Position numbers and translations under genes: made by a program
Shown: one piece after another, positions 11,574 through 24,748 of the stretch
How the letters are laid out: each line of letters starts with the position of its first letter
Position numbering within the stretch: the stretch's first letter is position 1
The notes under the pieces: model-generated
Told to the model about the DNA's origin: nothing
Seen by the model: the letters and a program-made list of their open reading frames with translations, nothing else
Databases searched by the model: none
Assembly: GCF_020520425.1 (NCBI RefSeq)
Contig: NC_079488.1
Location: 1,651,747 to 1,715,746, forward strand
DNA from: Spinacia oleracea
Lineage: Eukaryota > Streptophyta > Magnoliopsida > Caryophyllales > Amaranthaceae
Direction of reading: 5' to 3'
DNA length: 64,000 nt

Positions 11574-14500
11574 ATGGCTGAAACAACCCAAGTTCAGAAG
11601 AACATACCAGTGCTGCCATGGATGAGAAACCCAATCGACATTATTGATTTTAAGGAAACCCCTTTAAATTTGGTTCCTTTTCTTGACCCTAGGTACTTTC
11701 CCCCACTCAATTACCCCCTTTTTAATTTTATAGTTATTGTAATTGTTCTTAAACTTATGTTAGTTTCTACTCGTGTTCCGGTTTTGATTATAATCGGTAA
11801 ATGTCGTTTCCAATTTGTTATTCCCCGGCATACTCCCGTTTAAAATTTTGACTTGTTTCACCAGAATGACCTGTTTCGCTTCTCTAGAAATATGTGAGCA
11901 AAATAGATAGTTGCTGTATGTTTTTAGGGACATAGATGCTTTCTTGTTTAAGAAGAAGGTGGTTAAAAATGCTACCAAATTTGGGTATGAATGTATGATA
12001 ATAGTAGTATGTAATTTGGTTAATGCTTTAGGTAGTCCGAGAATTTTTGGTAAGGAATGGGAACTTGTTTCTTTCAGTAGATTTCACAGTTGATATTAAG
12101 GGTCTTAGACTCTTAGTATATATAAAAAGAAGCATACGTTGGTGTCGTGAATCGTGTTGGTCACCTAGGGAGTATGAACTTAAGACCATCTGTCTTTATA
12201 CTTAATCAAAAACTGTTTTTAATGGGGTTGATTGATGGTATAGTGTATCTATTCTATTTCAGATTGGATAAGGCTTTGAAGAATGTCAATATGTCTTCAC
12301 TTTTTCCTGTGCAAGTCGCAGTTTGGCAAGAGACTATTGGTCCTGGTTCTTTTGAGCGCGATTTATGTGTAAACTCACCAACAGGAAGTGGAAAGACTTT
12401 GTCTTATGCTCTGCCGATAGTGCAAATGCTTGCTAGCCACTCTGTGAAATGTTTGCGTGCATTGGTGGTGTTGCCCACTCGCGATTTAGCTGTGCAGGTT
12501 TGATGTTTTTGAACAATTAGCTCTCTATTTATTTATTTTGTTACTTCTAATTCTGGCATTGATACCTTATGTTTATGTTGCTCGTGAACCTTTCCGCCTT
12601 GGTTTTCAAGTCAATTTGGTTTTCCCAGTAGCCATAAGCAATGAAATGCATTATGCATATATTGGAGATTTTAGATTGTGAGTAGCTTCTTTGATGTATG
12701 AGTGACATTGGAAGGGTGGCCCACCTTATCCTTTACAAATTACAAGTATACTGGTGAAAGCTAATAACTTTTGGTCTTATGTTATACGAAGTATAATATT
12801 TTGATCAGTACAACTTACATAATTTTTTGACTCCAAAAGAGGATTACGAATCCCTTTACCTTGTATTCATAACCAAATAGAATTGAATTTCTCGTAATTT
12901 ATTCGTCAAACATGAAGCTATAAATTTTTAAAACCTTCCATCTTTCTAGCCCAGCTTGGAACTCAGCAGGCTTGGAGTTCACCTCAGTCCAGTTTTGTGA
13001 CTTGACTGTGAATGCCTCATGCTATGCTTGTAGGTCAAGTGAAGAATAGAAAAATTGAATTTCTTAATGGTCCATATGAAACTCTCAAGTCCACTTTGCT
13101 AAACAAAAAGACAAAAAATGATAATGAACGTTCATCTTCGAATTCCCAGCAATATATTTCAGTTTATTTATTATCAGATTAATTGTAACAAAAAGGGAAA
13201 AAAAAATCCACACTTGTAAAAGAACAGAAAATGAAGAATGTTTCATTGTTTGTTGTTATGATTATAGATCTGAATTGCAAGATTAAGTACATAACATTTT
13301 TGAAGTCATTCAAAAGTTAAATAACCACTAAAATGGAGAAATGTAAAACACAACTAAAGTGGCATGGAATTATAGTGGTTGCTTTCTCGCTGATGTGAAG
13401 CTGGATTAAAAGTAGAGGATATAGATGTGTTAAATAATCGTTTTGCCATGGCGATGTGGCTTGAAATTCTAAGATAACATCATGATATTAGAGACTACTG
13501 CAGTGAATCATGTTGTTGTATATGGATTTAAATAACACTTAAGGCATGCTATAACACACTTTTTTGTTTCTAAATATCAGGTCAAAAAAGTCTTTGATGA
13601 CATTGCTCTAGCCGTTGGCTTATCTGTTGGTTTGGCTGTCGGACAGTCTTCACTTGCTGATGAAATTTCAACACTAATTAAAGTGCCAAGACTTGAGGCT
13701 GGCTTCTGCTATGATCCTGAAGATTATACAAACAGATCACGAAGTGCAGTAGATATACTGGTAGCAACTCCTGGAAGGCTTATGGACCATATTAATACTA
13801 CGAAAGGCTTCACACTTGAGCATCTACGGTATCTTGTAGGTAGCATGCCTTTTTCTCCTTAATATTCTGCACACGATAGCTTATTGCCTCTATTATATCC
13901 GCCTAAGGCTTGTTTGATACAGTTTAACTACAAAGGCAAAGTTTTGTTGAAGTTGTCTCACTTGTCTGGTTTAAGATATTTTGGATTTTTGGTAGCTCAC
14001 CTTGGTGCTTTGTTCGCTTGTTCTTGGAAGAGATTTATATAGTTTAGTCTTCTGTAGTGGAAAAACCATTTTTGGTCTTGGGTGACGGAAATACAATAGG
14101 TACTTTCTCAGTCAGCTTTCATTTGCATCCCCCTTATTTCCGTTGCATTGCACAATAACCAATGCATAGTGGAAGAATCACCCATTTACGAAAATAGGGC
14201 CAAGGACAAATAAAATCGTGCCCTCAAGCTATCATGAATTAGTTTATCCAAAACAAAAATGGTCAAGTATCGCTCAAAACCTTATACTTGATTATTGATG
14301 CAGAACTTGAAGCCTAGACTGCTAGAAGCTCTCCCCTCATAAATCTGTTGGTTTAGTTCTATAGTAAACATCCTGGTGGACGGATATGGGTTCCTCCCTT
14401 AGAGGAACAACCTTAGAAATGGAGCGCTTTACTGGGCCTCTCCCTTATCTTATGCCGTTAGCCTTCCATGGACCTGCTTTTCTTCAGCGTACGCTATGAT

Positions 14501-17500
14501 CGGGACATTGCTGCTGCAGAAAAATTGCGTGCTCGTGTGGAGCGGGCAGCTACGTGGTAGGCAACTCGCCAGGAAGAGTGGAACACTGTTCATGGCGCGG
14601 TTAGCGGCTAAAAGGAATAGCGATTGTTGAATCAATTTGCAGTAAGTTGCTACGACATAATAGATTGTTTTAAAGAAAGGAAAAGCACCCTAGTCCAATT
14701 CATTGTTCATGAACTTCTGATTTCTTTCTAGTTCTCGCTTTCTACGATAACAAACCATCTCCAGCTGAAACGTGTGGTTTCCGAGCCCATTGAGATGACC
14801 TGGTGATCTCGTCTTGCTGGGAGAGAGGTTCTTTCCAAGTGCACCACCTAATTGCCAACGGAACCATCTTCCACACTTAAGCAAGCCAGTCTTTTTTCAT
14901 CCTTCTTATCCAAGGTAAAAGAATATGTTATACAAAAGAAGGTTGTACACAACTCATTCCAAACACGACTATTTATAAGTGCCAAAGGGAAAGAACCCAA
15001 GGAAAAAATGTGTAATACGTGATATAGCCTACTACCTTTATAGGCCTTATATTGAGGTGTATTAGCTTATGGGTCTCTTATCTCTTAATGCTCCCAAATC
15101 ATATTCTAGCTTTCATAAATATTTTATGGAACTTTTAAGTGGGGCGTTTGTAAATCTATACAATCATTACTTTGAATAAGCATTTTGGATCTTAAACCCT
15201 GGTCAATATGTGCAGTTTGATTCCTATATGGAATAATAATATGTATGGTTTATGATGTAGGTAGTTGATGAAACTGACCGGCTTCTAGGGGAGGCCTATC
15301 AGTCATGGTTGCCCGCTGTGCTCAAGCTGTCCCGTCCAAGTGACGAGGTGTTTGCACCTTGTGTTAAATCTTTCCCCCCTTCGATTAGTGGTCATTTCAG
15401 AACCATTCGGAGATGGTAAGTGTGATAATTGTTTATTCCATTCATAACCAAGTGTTTTACTATCTTTGGGTTATTGGCTTGTTTAGCTCGTGCTTAACTT
15501 TTCTTTCTTGTCTGTTCTTGTGTTATCTTTTTTTGATGGATCGGGCCTGAGCTAGTTGTAACTGTAGTGAAGACTTATTCTTGTTTGCTTGGACTTAAAC
15601 ATCTAGGCAATGTATCACTAATTAACCAAGCGTGTTTTTACAATGAATTAACATAGCTTAGACGCCATTAATGGCAGAAAATATGGAGGAAGAAGAAGAT
15701 TGATTAATAATCTTGAAATTACAGAAAATGTAAATGATGTTCAAGCTTTCGGTAGGCATAACACTCTCCCAAATAACTCTCTAAAAGCTTCTAGTCAAAA
15801 AAGTAAATAAAATAAATAAATAACTCTCTAAAAACTAACCAAAATACTCATAAATATTCAACATACCCCTCTCTCTCTCTCTCTCTCTAGTATGCTCTCC
15901 ATAAGGTGTTTTTCCCCTAACAAACCTCCTCACTTCTTCCCAAAGCTACCCATAACTAACTTATAACTGTCTTATGTATCCCTCCCCCCCCCCCCCCCCC
16001 CTTATATCTTCATTACAGTGTACATGTAATTTGAGCTGTAAATCTGTAAGTTATGATTGTGCATAATTTATGCTCTTTCACGCTTGAGGCTTGACATTGA
16101 GTTTGCCTTTATTCTGTTGCAGTGGAGTTGAGAGGGGTTTTAAGGATAAAGCTAATCCCAGGCTTATGAAGATGCTTTTTTCTGCTACGCTGACCCGAAA
16201 TCCTAGCAAACTTGGTCTGCTTGATCTCCATCACCCTTTATTCTTGACGACTGGTCTATCGCGTTATGCGTTTCCCGAAAAGCTCGAGTTTTTCAAAGTG
16301 GTATGGCCAATTGTCTATACATGTGATCTTATTACAGTGTCAATATGTTTACTTCTTAAGTATGTAGCAAATACTACCTCCGTTTTCTTTTAATCTATAT
16401 TTTGACTTTCACGCTTTCTAACGTGGGACTTTGACCATTACTATAGATATGGATAAGTAAAAATTATAAAAATCTGATATTTGGAAACTATAAATTGAGA
16501 CTAATCTGACAAGATCCCACATGACTTTTTCCCTTATGCATAAATCCCCAACATTGGTTAAAATGGAGTATGTGAATACAGCCAAAAGGAAAAGTGTATA
16601 GATTAAAGAAAACGGAGAGAGGAGAAATTATGAAGCTTCATAATATGACTGGTAATATTCGGCCTTTTGGGACTGGATTATTGGAGAATTAAATCAGGTT
16701 ATTTGATTATTCTGGGCTCAAGGTTATGTTATTTGATTATTCTGGGCTCAAAATTAAACCTACATTTATGTTATTTGATTATTCTAGGCTCAAAGTTAAT
16801 TGTGGGGTCCTAACTCCTAGTTTTCCTAGGTTAAACGAGGTTAGACATTTGGTCTTTGATTAATCAGTTATGAACTCTTATAGTTTAACAGTATGTTCTC
16901 AACCTCTTTTTTCTGCTAGCTTTTATCAGTAACAACCAATTTTGCACTTAAGAAATTAAGAGTCTGTTTAGGTTGCTGGAACTGAAGTTCTCTTAGATTA
17001 TTGGTGCAAGAATAGGAAAATGCACTAGTTATCAGTTCGAAAATTGATTGCTGAATGCTGAGAACTTTATCTGTGATGGGGTTTGAAATGTTACTTGCCT
17101 TGACACTTTCATCCACTTTTCCTGATGTTTTCTTCATTAATATGGGTTTACCGTATGCATACTTATCAATTGAAGGTTGTAATCTGTTTTTGGTTAAATA
17201 CTTCATATTTTAATTACTGTTACTTTGACAAGAGGGATTGGTTGAAATTATTGTTACTTCGGCAAGAGGAAATGGTTGGAGTAGTTGTATGAATTTATAG
17301 ATTTGCTGGGTAACTGAAGTTTCCTATGCTTGGATGGTTCAGGATGCCTCTATATTAAGAAGTTGATCAGCAAAGAGTTCTGAACTGTTTTGGGGTGTTT
17401 CTACCTGTTATTGTCTTCTTTACCACTGGAAACAAAAGCTTCAAATTGAAAGATCCTTCAGCTCATAATTTACCTGTTAATATTCTGACATGAATCTCTA

Positions 17501-20500
17501 TCTAATTTCAGCTTCATTACAACAATCTTGTATTTTAGGAAATAACATCAATCCATTTTAAGAACCCCATAATTAGCGTCTTCTTTATTCTTCTAAAATC
17601 ACAAATAGTGTTTACTGTAAGCTCATCTCCATTTCCATGGAGCCAAAAGATTCACTATCATTTGGCTTCGATTTATACTGAAATAAATTGGAGTCCTTAT
17701 ATACTGTTTTTTGGATATGTTGTCTAATGGAAACAACCTTCACATTGGTGCCATTAATAAGTTTAACTAACCTCCAGCTCATCCATTTGCGTGTTTCATA
17801 TCTTGCTTGTCCCACCTAGGGTGGCAGCCTTCTAGAGGCATTTAGATAATGTCGATCTTGTTAGATTGAAATTACCTCTAAATCATCATTTTGCTCAACT
17901 TAATTCCTATTTTTAGTTTTGAACTAATCAAAGTATGCAGGCAACTAAGAAATCCATAAAAATGTAGGGGGGTTAAGAAGGATATGAATTAGCAAGGGGA
18001 AACTCAGCCTTCTCGTTCTTGTTTACGTCCCCATGTGCCCTGATGTGGTGGTATGGAGGCAAAATAGGTTATATCAACTTGTCCTAACCAATGATAGTAA
18101 GCCCATGAACTTTTTCTTACTTTGTCGACGAGATTAAAAAATAATAATAATAAAAAGAGAGGCCTCCTCACTTGCTTTTTGTTGGGTGTGAAGCATTGTC
18201 AATCAGGCTGCATCTTCCAGTATGGCTACTTGATTGCGACCTCACTTGAATTACTAGTGCATGCTGCCTTCAGCATGTCTCTTTGTCATTGCGGTAATTA
18301 CTTCAAGCATGAAAATCTCCCATAATGTGGCACACAGTGTGTACAAGGCCTGCCGCCTTTGAATTAATTCACCCCTTAATCTCATATGGCATGTGTGAAA
18401 AGTTAGAAAGATAGGTCCTTGCTATTAAACTTTTTGCCGCTGTCATGTGTGAAAAGTTAGAAAGATAGGGCCTTGCTGATTTGTCTTTCTGAATCCAAAG
18501 TTTATTGATAACAAGTGTTTGATTTCCTTTTTAAATGTACATGTGTTTTCCAAGTAATTTGTGTCTCATGGTGAAATTTATGGTCTTAGATACTATATGA
18601 CACTTCTTCTCAATGAATCCTCTACTGTAGTGTGGTGTAATAAGGCATTCCAAATCATTTTTTGCGTTAAACAACAAAAGAAAAAGAAATAATGACGCAA
18701 TAATGCCGCCCCGGGGTTTCTTTTGTGAAAGACATGAAACTCTTAGTGATAGAAGTTTTCACTTTGTCATGGTGAATTGGTGATAGCTTGGGAAGTCATT
18801 GTTATGAGTTTGTTGAGATTCTCTGTTGTATGTTATCTTTGCAGATTTGTGAATCAAATGATAAAGCCCTGTATCTAGTTGCCCTTCTTCAAAAGTTGAC
18901 AGGCGAGAAATGCATTGTTTTTACATCGTCCAAAAAGATGACCCATAGGCTATGCAGCTTGCTGAAATCTTTTGGTAATCTTCAAATGAGGATCAAGAGT
19001 TACTCGAGTTCTCAACACCAGGCTGTGAGAAGGTGTGCTCTCCTTCTTCTCTCTTCTTGCCTTTTCTGCACTAATGATGCGTTCGGTTTTTAAGATTCAC
19101 CTTGTTGGCTTGTTCATTCTTTTTTGGGTTGGCTTGTGTTGCTTTGAAAAAATTCTTCTGTTGAAGGCTGACTCTTTTTTGATGTTATTGTTTGAGCTGT
19201 TATATCTCCATGTGTCCCATCTGGCCATCCTAGACAAAAGGGTCCAGTTCTCTTCTGTAACTTTGTCACAAGAAGTTGTGTGAAGTGTGCTTTTCTTTTG
19301 AACAATAAGAAATTTGAAATTACATGCTTTTTAGATGAAGGAATTTGAATATCATAATAACTATTGTTTTTCAGAATTTGTATGAAGTAATTTTGATGGT
19401 GTTTTCATTAAGTTCCTAAAGCAATTAATTCACTCGTAGTCAAATATGGCACAGATTGGTACTTGATGAAAAAATCAGGGATTCACCAAGGATGTGGTGA
19501 AATGGGTGAATCGTTGTTGTAAGCTTTTGGCGTTCTTAGCAATTTTTCAATACCCATTAAACTGAGAAAAATTGATGGCTGTATGCAGCTTTTAGCGAGA
19601 GATTACATCATTGACTTACAGCGAGTCGACAACATTCTTATATTGTCAATTTGAGTTTTTTCGCCTTTATATTTAGCATATGAGTTGTTTCATGTGATGC
19701 TGGTAGATTACCACCTCCGGCCTCCGGGTTTAGATTTAGAAATATACATGGAAATGCTTCTTAGATCACAATCTCACATCTGCAATTTGTTTGGTGTATT
19801 CCTTTCTGACTTTACTGATAAATCTATTTTAAGCGACTTGTCTTCATAAATATGTATGGAAAAGTGCATTTATGAAAGTTAAAATCTCTCATGTTTCACA
19901 GCAAAACACTAGATGCATTCCGGAAAGGGGAAGTGCAAGTGCTTGTTTCTTCTGATAACCTGTCCCGAGGAACAGATGTTGAAGCAGTAGCAAATGTCAT
20001 TATCTATGACGTGCCACGCTACATCAAAGCATATCTTCATCGTGCTGGAAGGACTGCTAGAGCATTCCAAATTGGGCGCTGCTTCACATTGCTTCTAAAA
20101 GATGAAGTAAGCTGCTACTTTGATCTACTTGTACCTACCTAGTTATGTCATGAAAATGTTGGTTTCTCAAATCAACCGATAGTGATACCCTTGTAAAATT
20201 GAAAAGGAAATGCTCTACTAGAAAATTGGAATTTCCTATATTCCTAAATTTACCAGAACAATTGTTAGAAGTGCGCAGAAAGTGGGAGAAAAAGTGAGTA
20301 AAGAAAGAAAAAGTGACGTTGATGATGGAGAGAAAAGGGGAAAGTATGTGAACTTTGGTTTTTTATTTTTAAAGGGAAAGAGGAAGTTCTAAGTTTCATT
20401 TTTTGATTTTTTGGCCATGCAAATATAAGATTATGGAAGTTTGTTTTGGGATGGAGGATGTACGATGCTGTTAGTAGATTTGAATATCCAGGATATGATG

Positions 20501-22049
20501 TTCTTTTTATATCTGTCTTTATGTTGCATTGTGATTTGTGAAGTATGGATAAATGGGTTAAATGGTAGTATGGTACTGTACCAAGACTTGGTAGATTGCT
20601 AGCCTCTCAACCAACAACCATTGGTTTGCAATGCTTGCATATAGGGTTCGTTTTGCTAATTTGTGGTCAATTCCATTTCCTTCTCCCTCCTTTTTCCTCC
20701 TCTCCACTCACTGTTTCCAGTGGCCAATTTTTTTTTATACTTGAAAATTATGTTGATGATATTATAATATGATTGTGGCCAGTTAAAATAATTCAGGAAA
20801 TGCTTAGAGCCTTGGACCCCCTCTCACCCTTTGAATATTTCTTGCAATGCTTCATTTCTGGAAAACATCTTTCTGCACTAAAAAACAAATGAGATTTCCA
20901 TTTGAATTCTAGACCCCGAGGTCTCTACTGCTGGCAGGGCTTAACTGGATAAACAGTTAGGTGTTGTTTGGTTGACATGAAAAACAATGATAAGTGTAAC
21001 TTTCTAGGAAGTGGAAGGTTGTAGTGTTGTTTGATTTGCAAAAACATGGAGTCACACTTCCTAGGAACTTTTACTTCCTCCAAAATGGAGGAAGTTGCTT
21101 ACCTAGGGGGACCTAGGTAAGTGGAACTTCCCATGAGAAGTTATTTCTCATGTTCAACCAAACAACATTTCCTACTTCTTCCCATGAGAAGTTAGGAAAT
21201 GTTAATACATGCGTAAATCTTCTTCCTAGGAACTTTTACTTCCTATGGTCAACCAAACGTTACCTTAACGTAGTTGCTGACAAAATGAAAGTTGACTTGG
21301 ATGACTATTTAAATCTTCATGTCATTCCATTACAGTTCAGAGCCATGATGCATTTCTCATTTTTTTGCATGGTAAAGTTGAATTGTATATGTTGGAATTG
21401 TATACGGATTGTATACGGAGTATGTTTCAGTATAGTTTTTCATGCGTAGTGAAATGTAGATGCAATGAGAGAAGAGAACAAAAGTTTCGAGCCTAGAATG
21501 AGTTATAGGATGACTATGGGATTCTGAAGTATCATAGTTGACTATGGGATTCAGAAGTAACAATCTGATATGAATTAATTCTGTAACTCAGATGAAGAAG
21601 TTCAAGGCACTGCAACAGAAAGCAGAGATCAGCTCTAAAGCTTTCTCACTTTCTCCGGAGTCAATTGAGTCCCTCAAGCCCGCTTACATATCTGGTAATT
21701 TTCTGTTACTTATTACCTGTAATATTTTCTTCATATCATGTAATCTCTTCTAAATTGTTGCTGGAGTGCTTGGATTAAATAATTTTTCAAAGTCTATATC
21801 TAAATCTGAAATTTCAACTTTTTATCATCTGTAAAAATAAAGGATGTGGATTGTGTGTATGATAGTCGTTGTTGTCCCTTAGTTTTAAAAGCCCTGAATC
21901 GTTGATGTGGAATCTTCTTTCCTTTGGTTGTTGCAGCGTTTGAAAAGTTGAAAGAGAATGTAGAGTCAGAAGCATTTAGAAAACGCAAGGTTAACTTCAA
22001 GTCTACAAAGCCACGTAAAGCAAAGGCAGTGAAAGTGTCCAAGGACTAG
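11574..22049 (+). CDS. RH1: DEAD-box ATP-dependent RNA helicase, RH1/DDX51-like
   Basis: Nine exons close in frame to 516 aa: 11574-11692, 12263-12497, 13581-13835, 15261-15415, 16123-16300, 18845-19032, 19902-20106, 21592-21694, 21937-22049. The usual superfamily 2 motifs appear in order: Walker A TGSGKT (residues 80-85), PTRDLAVQV, TPGRL, motif II as VDETD (205-209) instead of DEAD, SAT (275-277), the LSRGTDV region (about 397-403) and HRAGRTAR (423-430). A basic Lys/Arg-rich tail ends the protein. Domain order and the DETD motif agree with my recollection of Arabidopsis RH1; the human and yeast relatives DDX51 and Dbp6 act in early large-subunit ribosome assembly, so a nucleolar role is an inference. 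Introns are long (intron 5 is 2.5 kb) and hold MITEs. Confidence 0.93.
16374..16622. mobile_element. Stowaway-like MITE in helicase intron 5
   Basis: The ends are inverted: left 'ctacctccgttttctttt' and right 'aaagaaaacggagagag', extended by 'aatctata' and 'tatagatt'. The left flank is TA; the right flank is less clear. The interior is AT-rich and non-coding. Confidence 0.6.
20960..21264 (+). mobile_element. Tourist-like MITE, copy 1, in helicase intron 7
   Basis: Termini are ggtgttgtttggttgac and, on the opposite strand, ggtaacgtttggttgac, flanked by TTA on both sides (20957-20959 and 21265-21267). The centre contains a near-palindrome 'cttacctag...ctaggtaag'. GG-start ends with TTTGGTT and a TTA duplication are typical of PIF/Harbinger Tourist MITEs. 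A second copy in the opposite orientation lies at 28673-28998. Confidence 0.75.
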
Positions 22050-23283
22050 CAAAATATATTATCCATTCATTCTCAACAACCTCTCAATCTCCCCAAAAAT
22101 TATGACAGGATCGACCGACCGCTGATTATGGGTGCCGGAAAGGACGGCTCCGGTTGTGCACATTGGCTGGAAGCCTGGAACTGCAACAGACAGTGATTAT
22201 GACTTAATTGTGGCCGTAGGGGTGTCAAATCGGGTCATCGGTCGATTGCGGGTCGGGTATAATCGGTTCGGGTATAATCAGATAATGTTTTGTGCTGGGT
22301 CATTGTGCTCATGTAGATTGAATGTGAGATTTTTTTTTCTGGTCTCTTTGATTTTTGTCAGAAATCGGTTGGATGTGTAAGTTTCAACAACCCTAATTGG
22401 GGGTGTAGCCAAAAGAAGTAGCAAGTGGTGTGGTGGTGTGGTGTTGTGGGCTATGTGCACTTTATGGGCTGAGTTTCAAAGTTGGATTTGACATTGGGTT
22501 TAACCCAATAGTTTTACTTTTTTAATGTTAGGAATTAATGGTTATACTTGCATATTGTGATCAATAGGTATGTAAAATAGTTATAATTCGACAGGGGTAA
22601 GAAATTACGTGGTTGCCTCTTGAAAAGGGCTCTTTTAACGTCATTACGTATTTTTATTATCATATCAATCAACATTTGATCATTATTACCCCAAATAAAC
22701 CCTGCGTTCACATCAATGTATCACAATATGATACAGTGTCAATTCGATTGCACATAATTATCACATTTAGTATCATTTTCAATTTAAAAGGACTTAAATA
22801 ACCATAATAAGAATTTCATGTTCACATAAAAAATACCCAAACGTACGGAGTAATTGCAATTTTACTACAATTAAAAATATATACTCCTATCACCCAGTTA
22901 AGACGATAACAATATAAAAAGTTACCCACCACTCAGTATAAAATTTACCTTATTCACCCCTATATTTTATTTAAGTGTCAAAGACTCTAAATCTAACACA
23001 AGAAAAGGAAAAAAGAAAATTCATCATATCATCTTACATAAGCTTAAATAGAATTCATTGTCCATTTCCCAACCAATCAAAGATCTTTTCCTTAATTTGC
23101 CTAATTTCCCAAATTCTTGCGTTAATAAATAGAGGAAAAGGGGGAAGAACAAAAAAATTTGAAGTAAAAGTGTCAGTCTAAGATATTCCGGCGCAAAACG
23201 AGGGTCAATTTTGACAGACAGAAAATACAGAGGAGAGAGAAAATGACATAGCCGGAGGAGAGAAGGAAGAAGGAAGGTGAAGG
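22050..23283. other. Intergenic region between the helicase and the At1g16860-like gene
   Basis: It holds the helicase 3' UTR, then a short G/T-rich patch of repeated 'gggtc' and 'cgggt' (22215-22285). AT-rich spacer follows, with the probable promoter and leader of the next gene from about 23150. No gene is recognised here; short open frames are not conserved-looking. Confidence 0.5.
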
Positions 23284-24678
23284 GTATGTTTTCATTTCTG
23301 TTTTTCCAACCTTTTCTTGCCAGTAAATTTGATTTGTCTCTGTATTTTTGTTGTTGTTGTTGGTGGTGTAATACACAAGACACAAGCATTGTGAAAATAA
23401 TTACTTGTATTATTCTCTTACCAATAACCCACATCACTGTTTTTTTTTCAGCCAATAACTCACTCTCACTTTCTCTCTCAACTTTTCTTTTGTTTTTCTC
23501 TCTCTTCTTCGTGTTCTGTGAGTTTGCTTCACACTTGGGGTTGGAGGTGGGTGCGTTTTCAAATGATGGACTTGAAGAAATTATCTCTTTTGATTGGATC
23601 TATTGCAGTTCAGATTTGTTGAACTTTGTTCAATTTTATATTTTTGGGTAAATTGAAAGATATTGCTTCTCCAATTTTTTTTTAATGATATTGTAGTGAA
23701 ATCTGATGTGGGTATCTGATCTCTTTCCATTTACTTGCTTTTTGTTTGAAATGATAATGTGGGTAGTTCTGGTTTCCTATTATAGCTTCATTTTTGTTGT
23801 TTAATTTGTTTATTTTTTGGGTTTTTGTTGTATTACCCTAGATTTGTATTCTGGATCTGCTATTTTGGGGCTCCGGTAATTTGTGTTTTCCCCTTTGTTG
23901 ATTGAATAGTCTCTTTGATAGTGTAATTTGAACTAGTAACATGATGATTTAAGTCGCAACGGAGGGAGTACTACAGTTGATGGTTTCAAGTTTGTGGACT
24001 GACTGTATACTGTATTTTTGGGTTTTGGTTGGTTGGTTTGTTTTTTCTGCTTCACTGCATTTGGACTTGTATATTTCTGTTACTATGACTGTAGTTTTGG
24101 ATATATATTTTATGTCAAATGTTGTTGAAGACCTGGATCTCTAAATTAAACTTTTGTGACCACATTTTTCTGTTTTTTCTGTTTAATATATATTAGAAGT
24201 GGCTTAGAACATTTCTGTTAGTCATGATCTTTATCCTAGGATAACTTTGATCATTCCGATTGTGAGAATATGTACCCGAGTTTGTGAATTATGTTTTGTG
24301 TTCTTGAGTTGTGTGGTCATATTTATGGAAAGGTTTACAGAATCAGTCGTAACAACCTAGTCAGTTTCAGAACAAAAATCCTTGACAACTTCATTATTGT
24401 CAAAGTGTTTAGGAAGATTACAGTTGACTTCAGCTCTCAGCTCGTCTAACCCCTTTGATTATCGTGTTACTGAAGCAAACATTAGTGAGTACTTTGGCTA
24501 AATGTTGATACCAAATTTACAGCACTTGGCAAATAAATTATTTTTATCTGTTTTAATATATTTGAATGTTCTTAGAGGATTACTTGTTTGAGCAATGTCA
24601 AACATTTTTCTTATATGCTTTTTATTGATAATATATGTTAATAACATTAACTTGACCAACCAAATCCTGCATGTGCAG
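23284..24678 (+). other. 5'-UTR intron of the At1g16860-like gene (predicted)
   Basis: A purine-rich leader (about 23190-23283) ends in a strong donor ggtgaag|ggtatg at 23284, and an acceptor catgtgcag ends at 24678, 70 bases before the ATG. The intron is about 1.4 kb, T-rich and non-coding, as is common for first introns in plant leaders. Confidence 0.5.
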
Positions 24679-24748
24679 TTTATCCATAAAGCATTGAATT
24701 TTTAGAAGTGGTGTGTGTACCTTTTGGGTAATCAAAGAGACGAGCCAG

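Noticed and set aside
15868-16002. Possible regulatory element made of (ct)n and a C-run
   Set aside because: These are simple microsatellites in an intron, and nothing around them suggests function.
23024-23651. Open frames of 124-143 aa around the At1g16860-like leader
   Set aside because: They overlap on opposite strands, are low in complexity and fall in the presumed 5' UTR and its intron.
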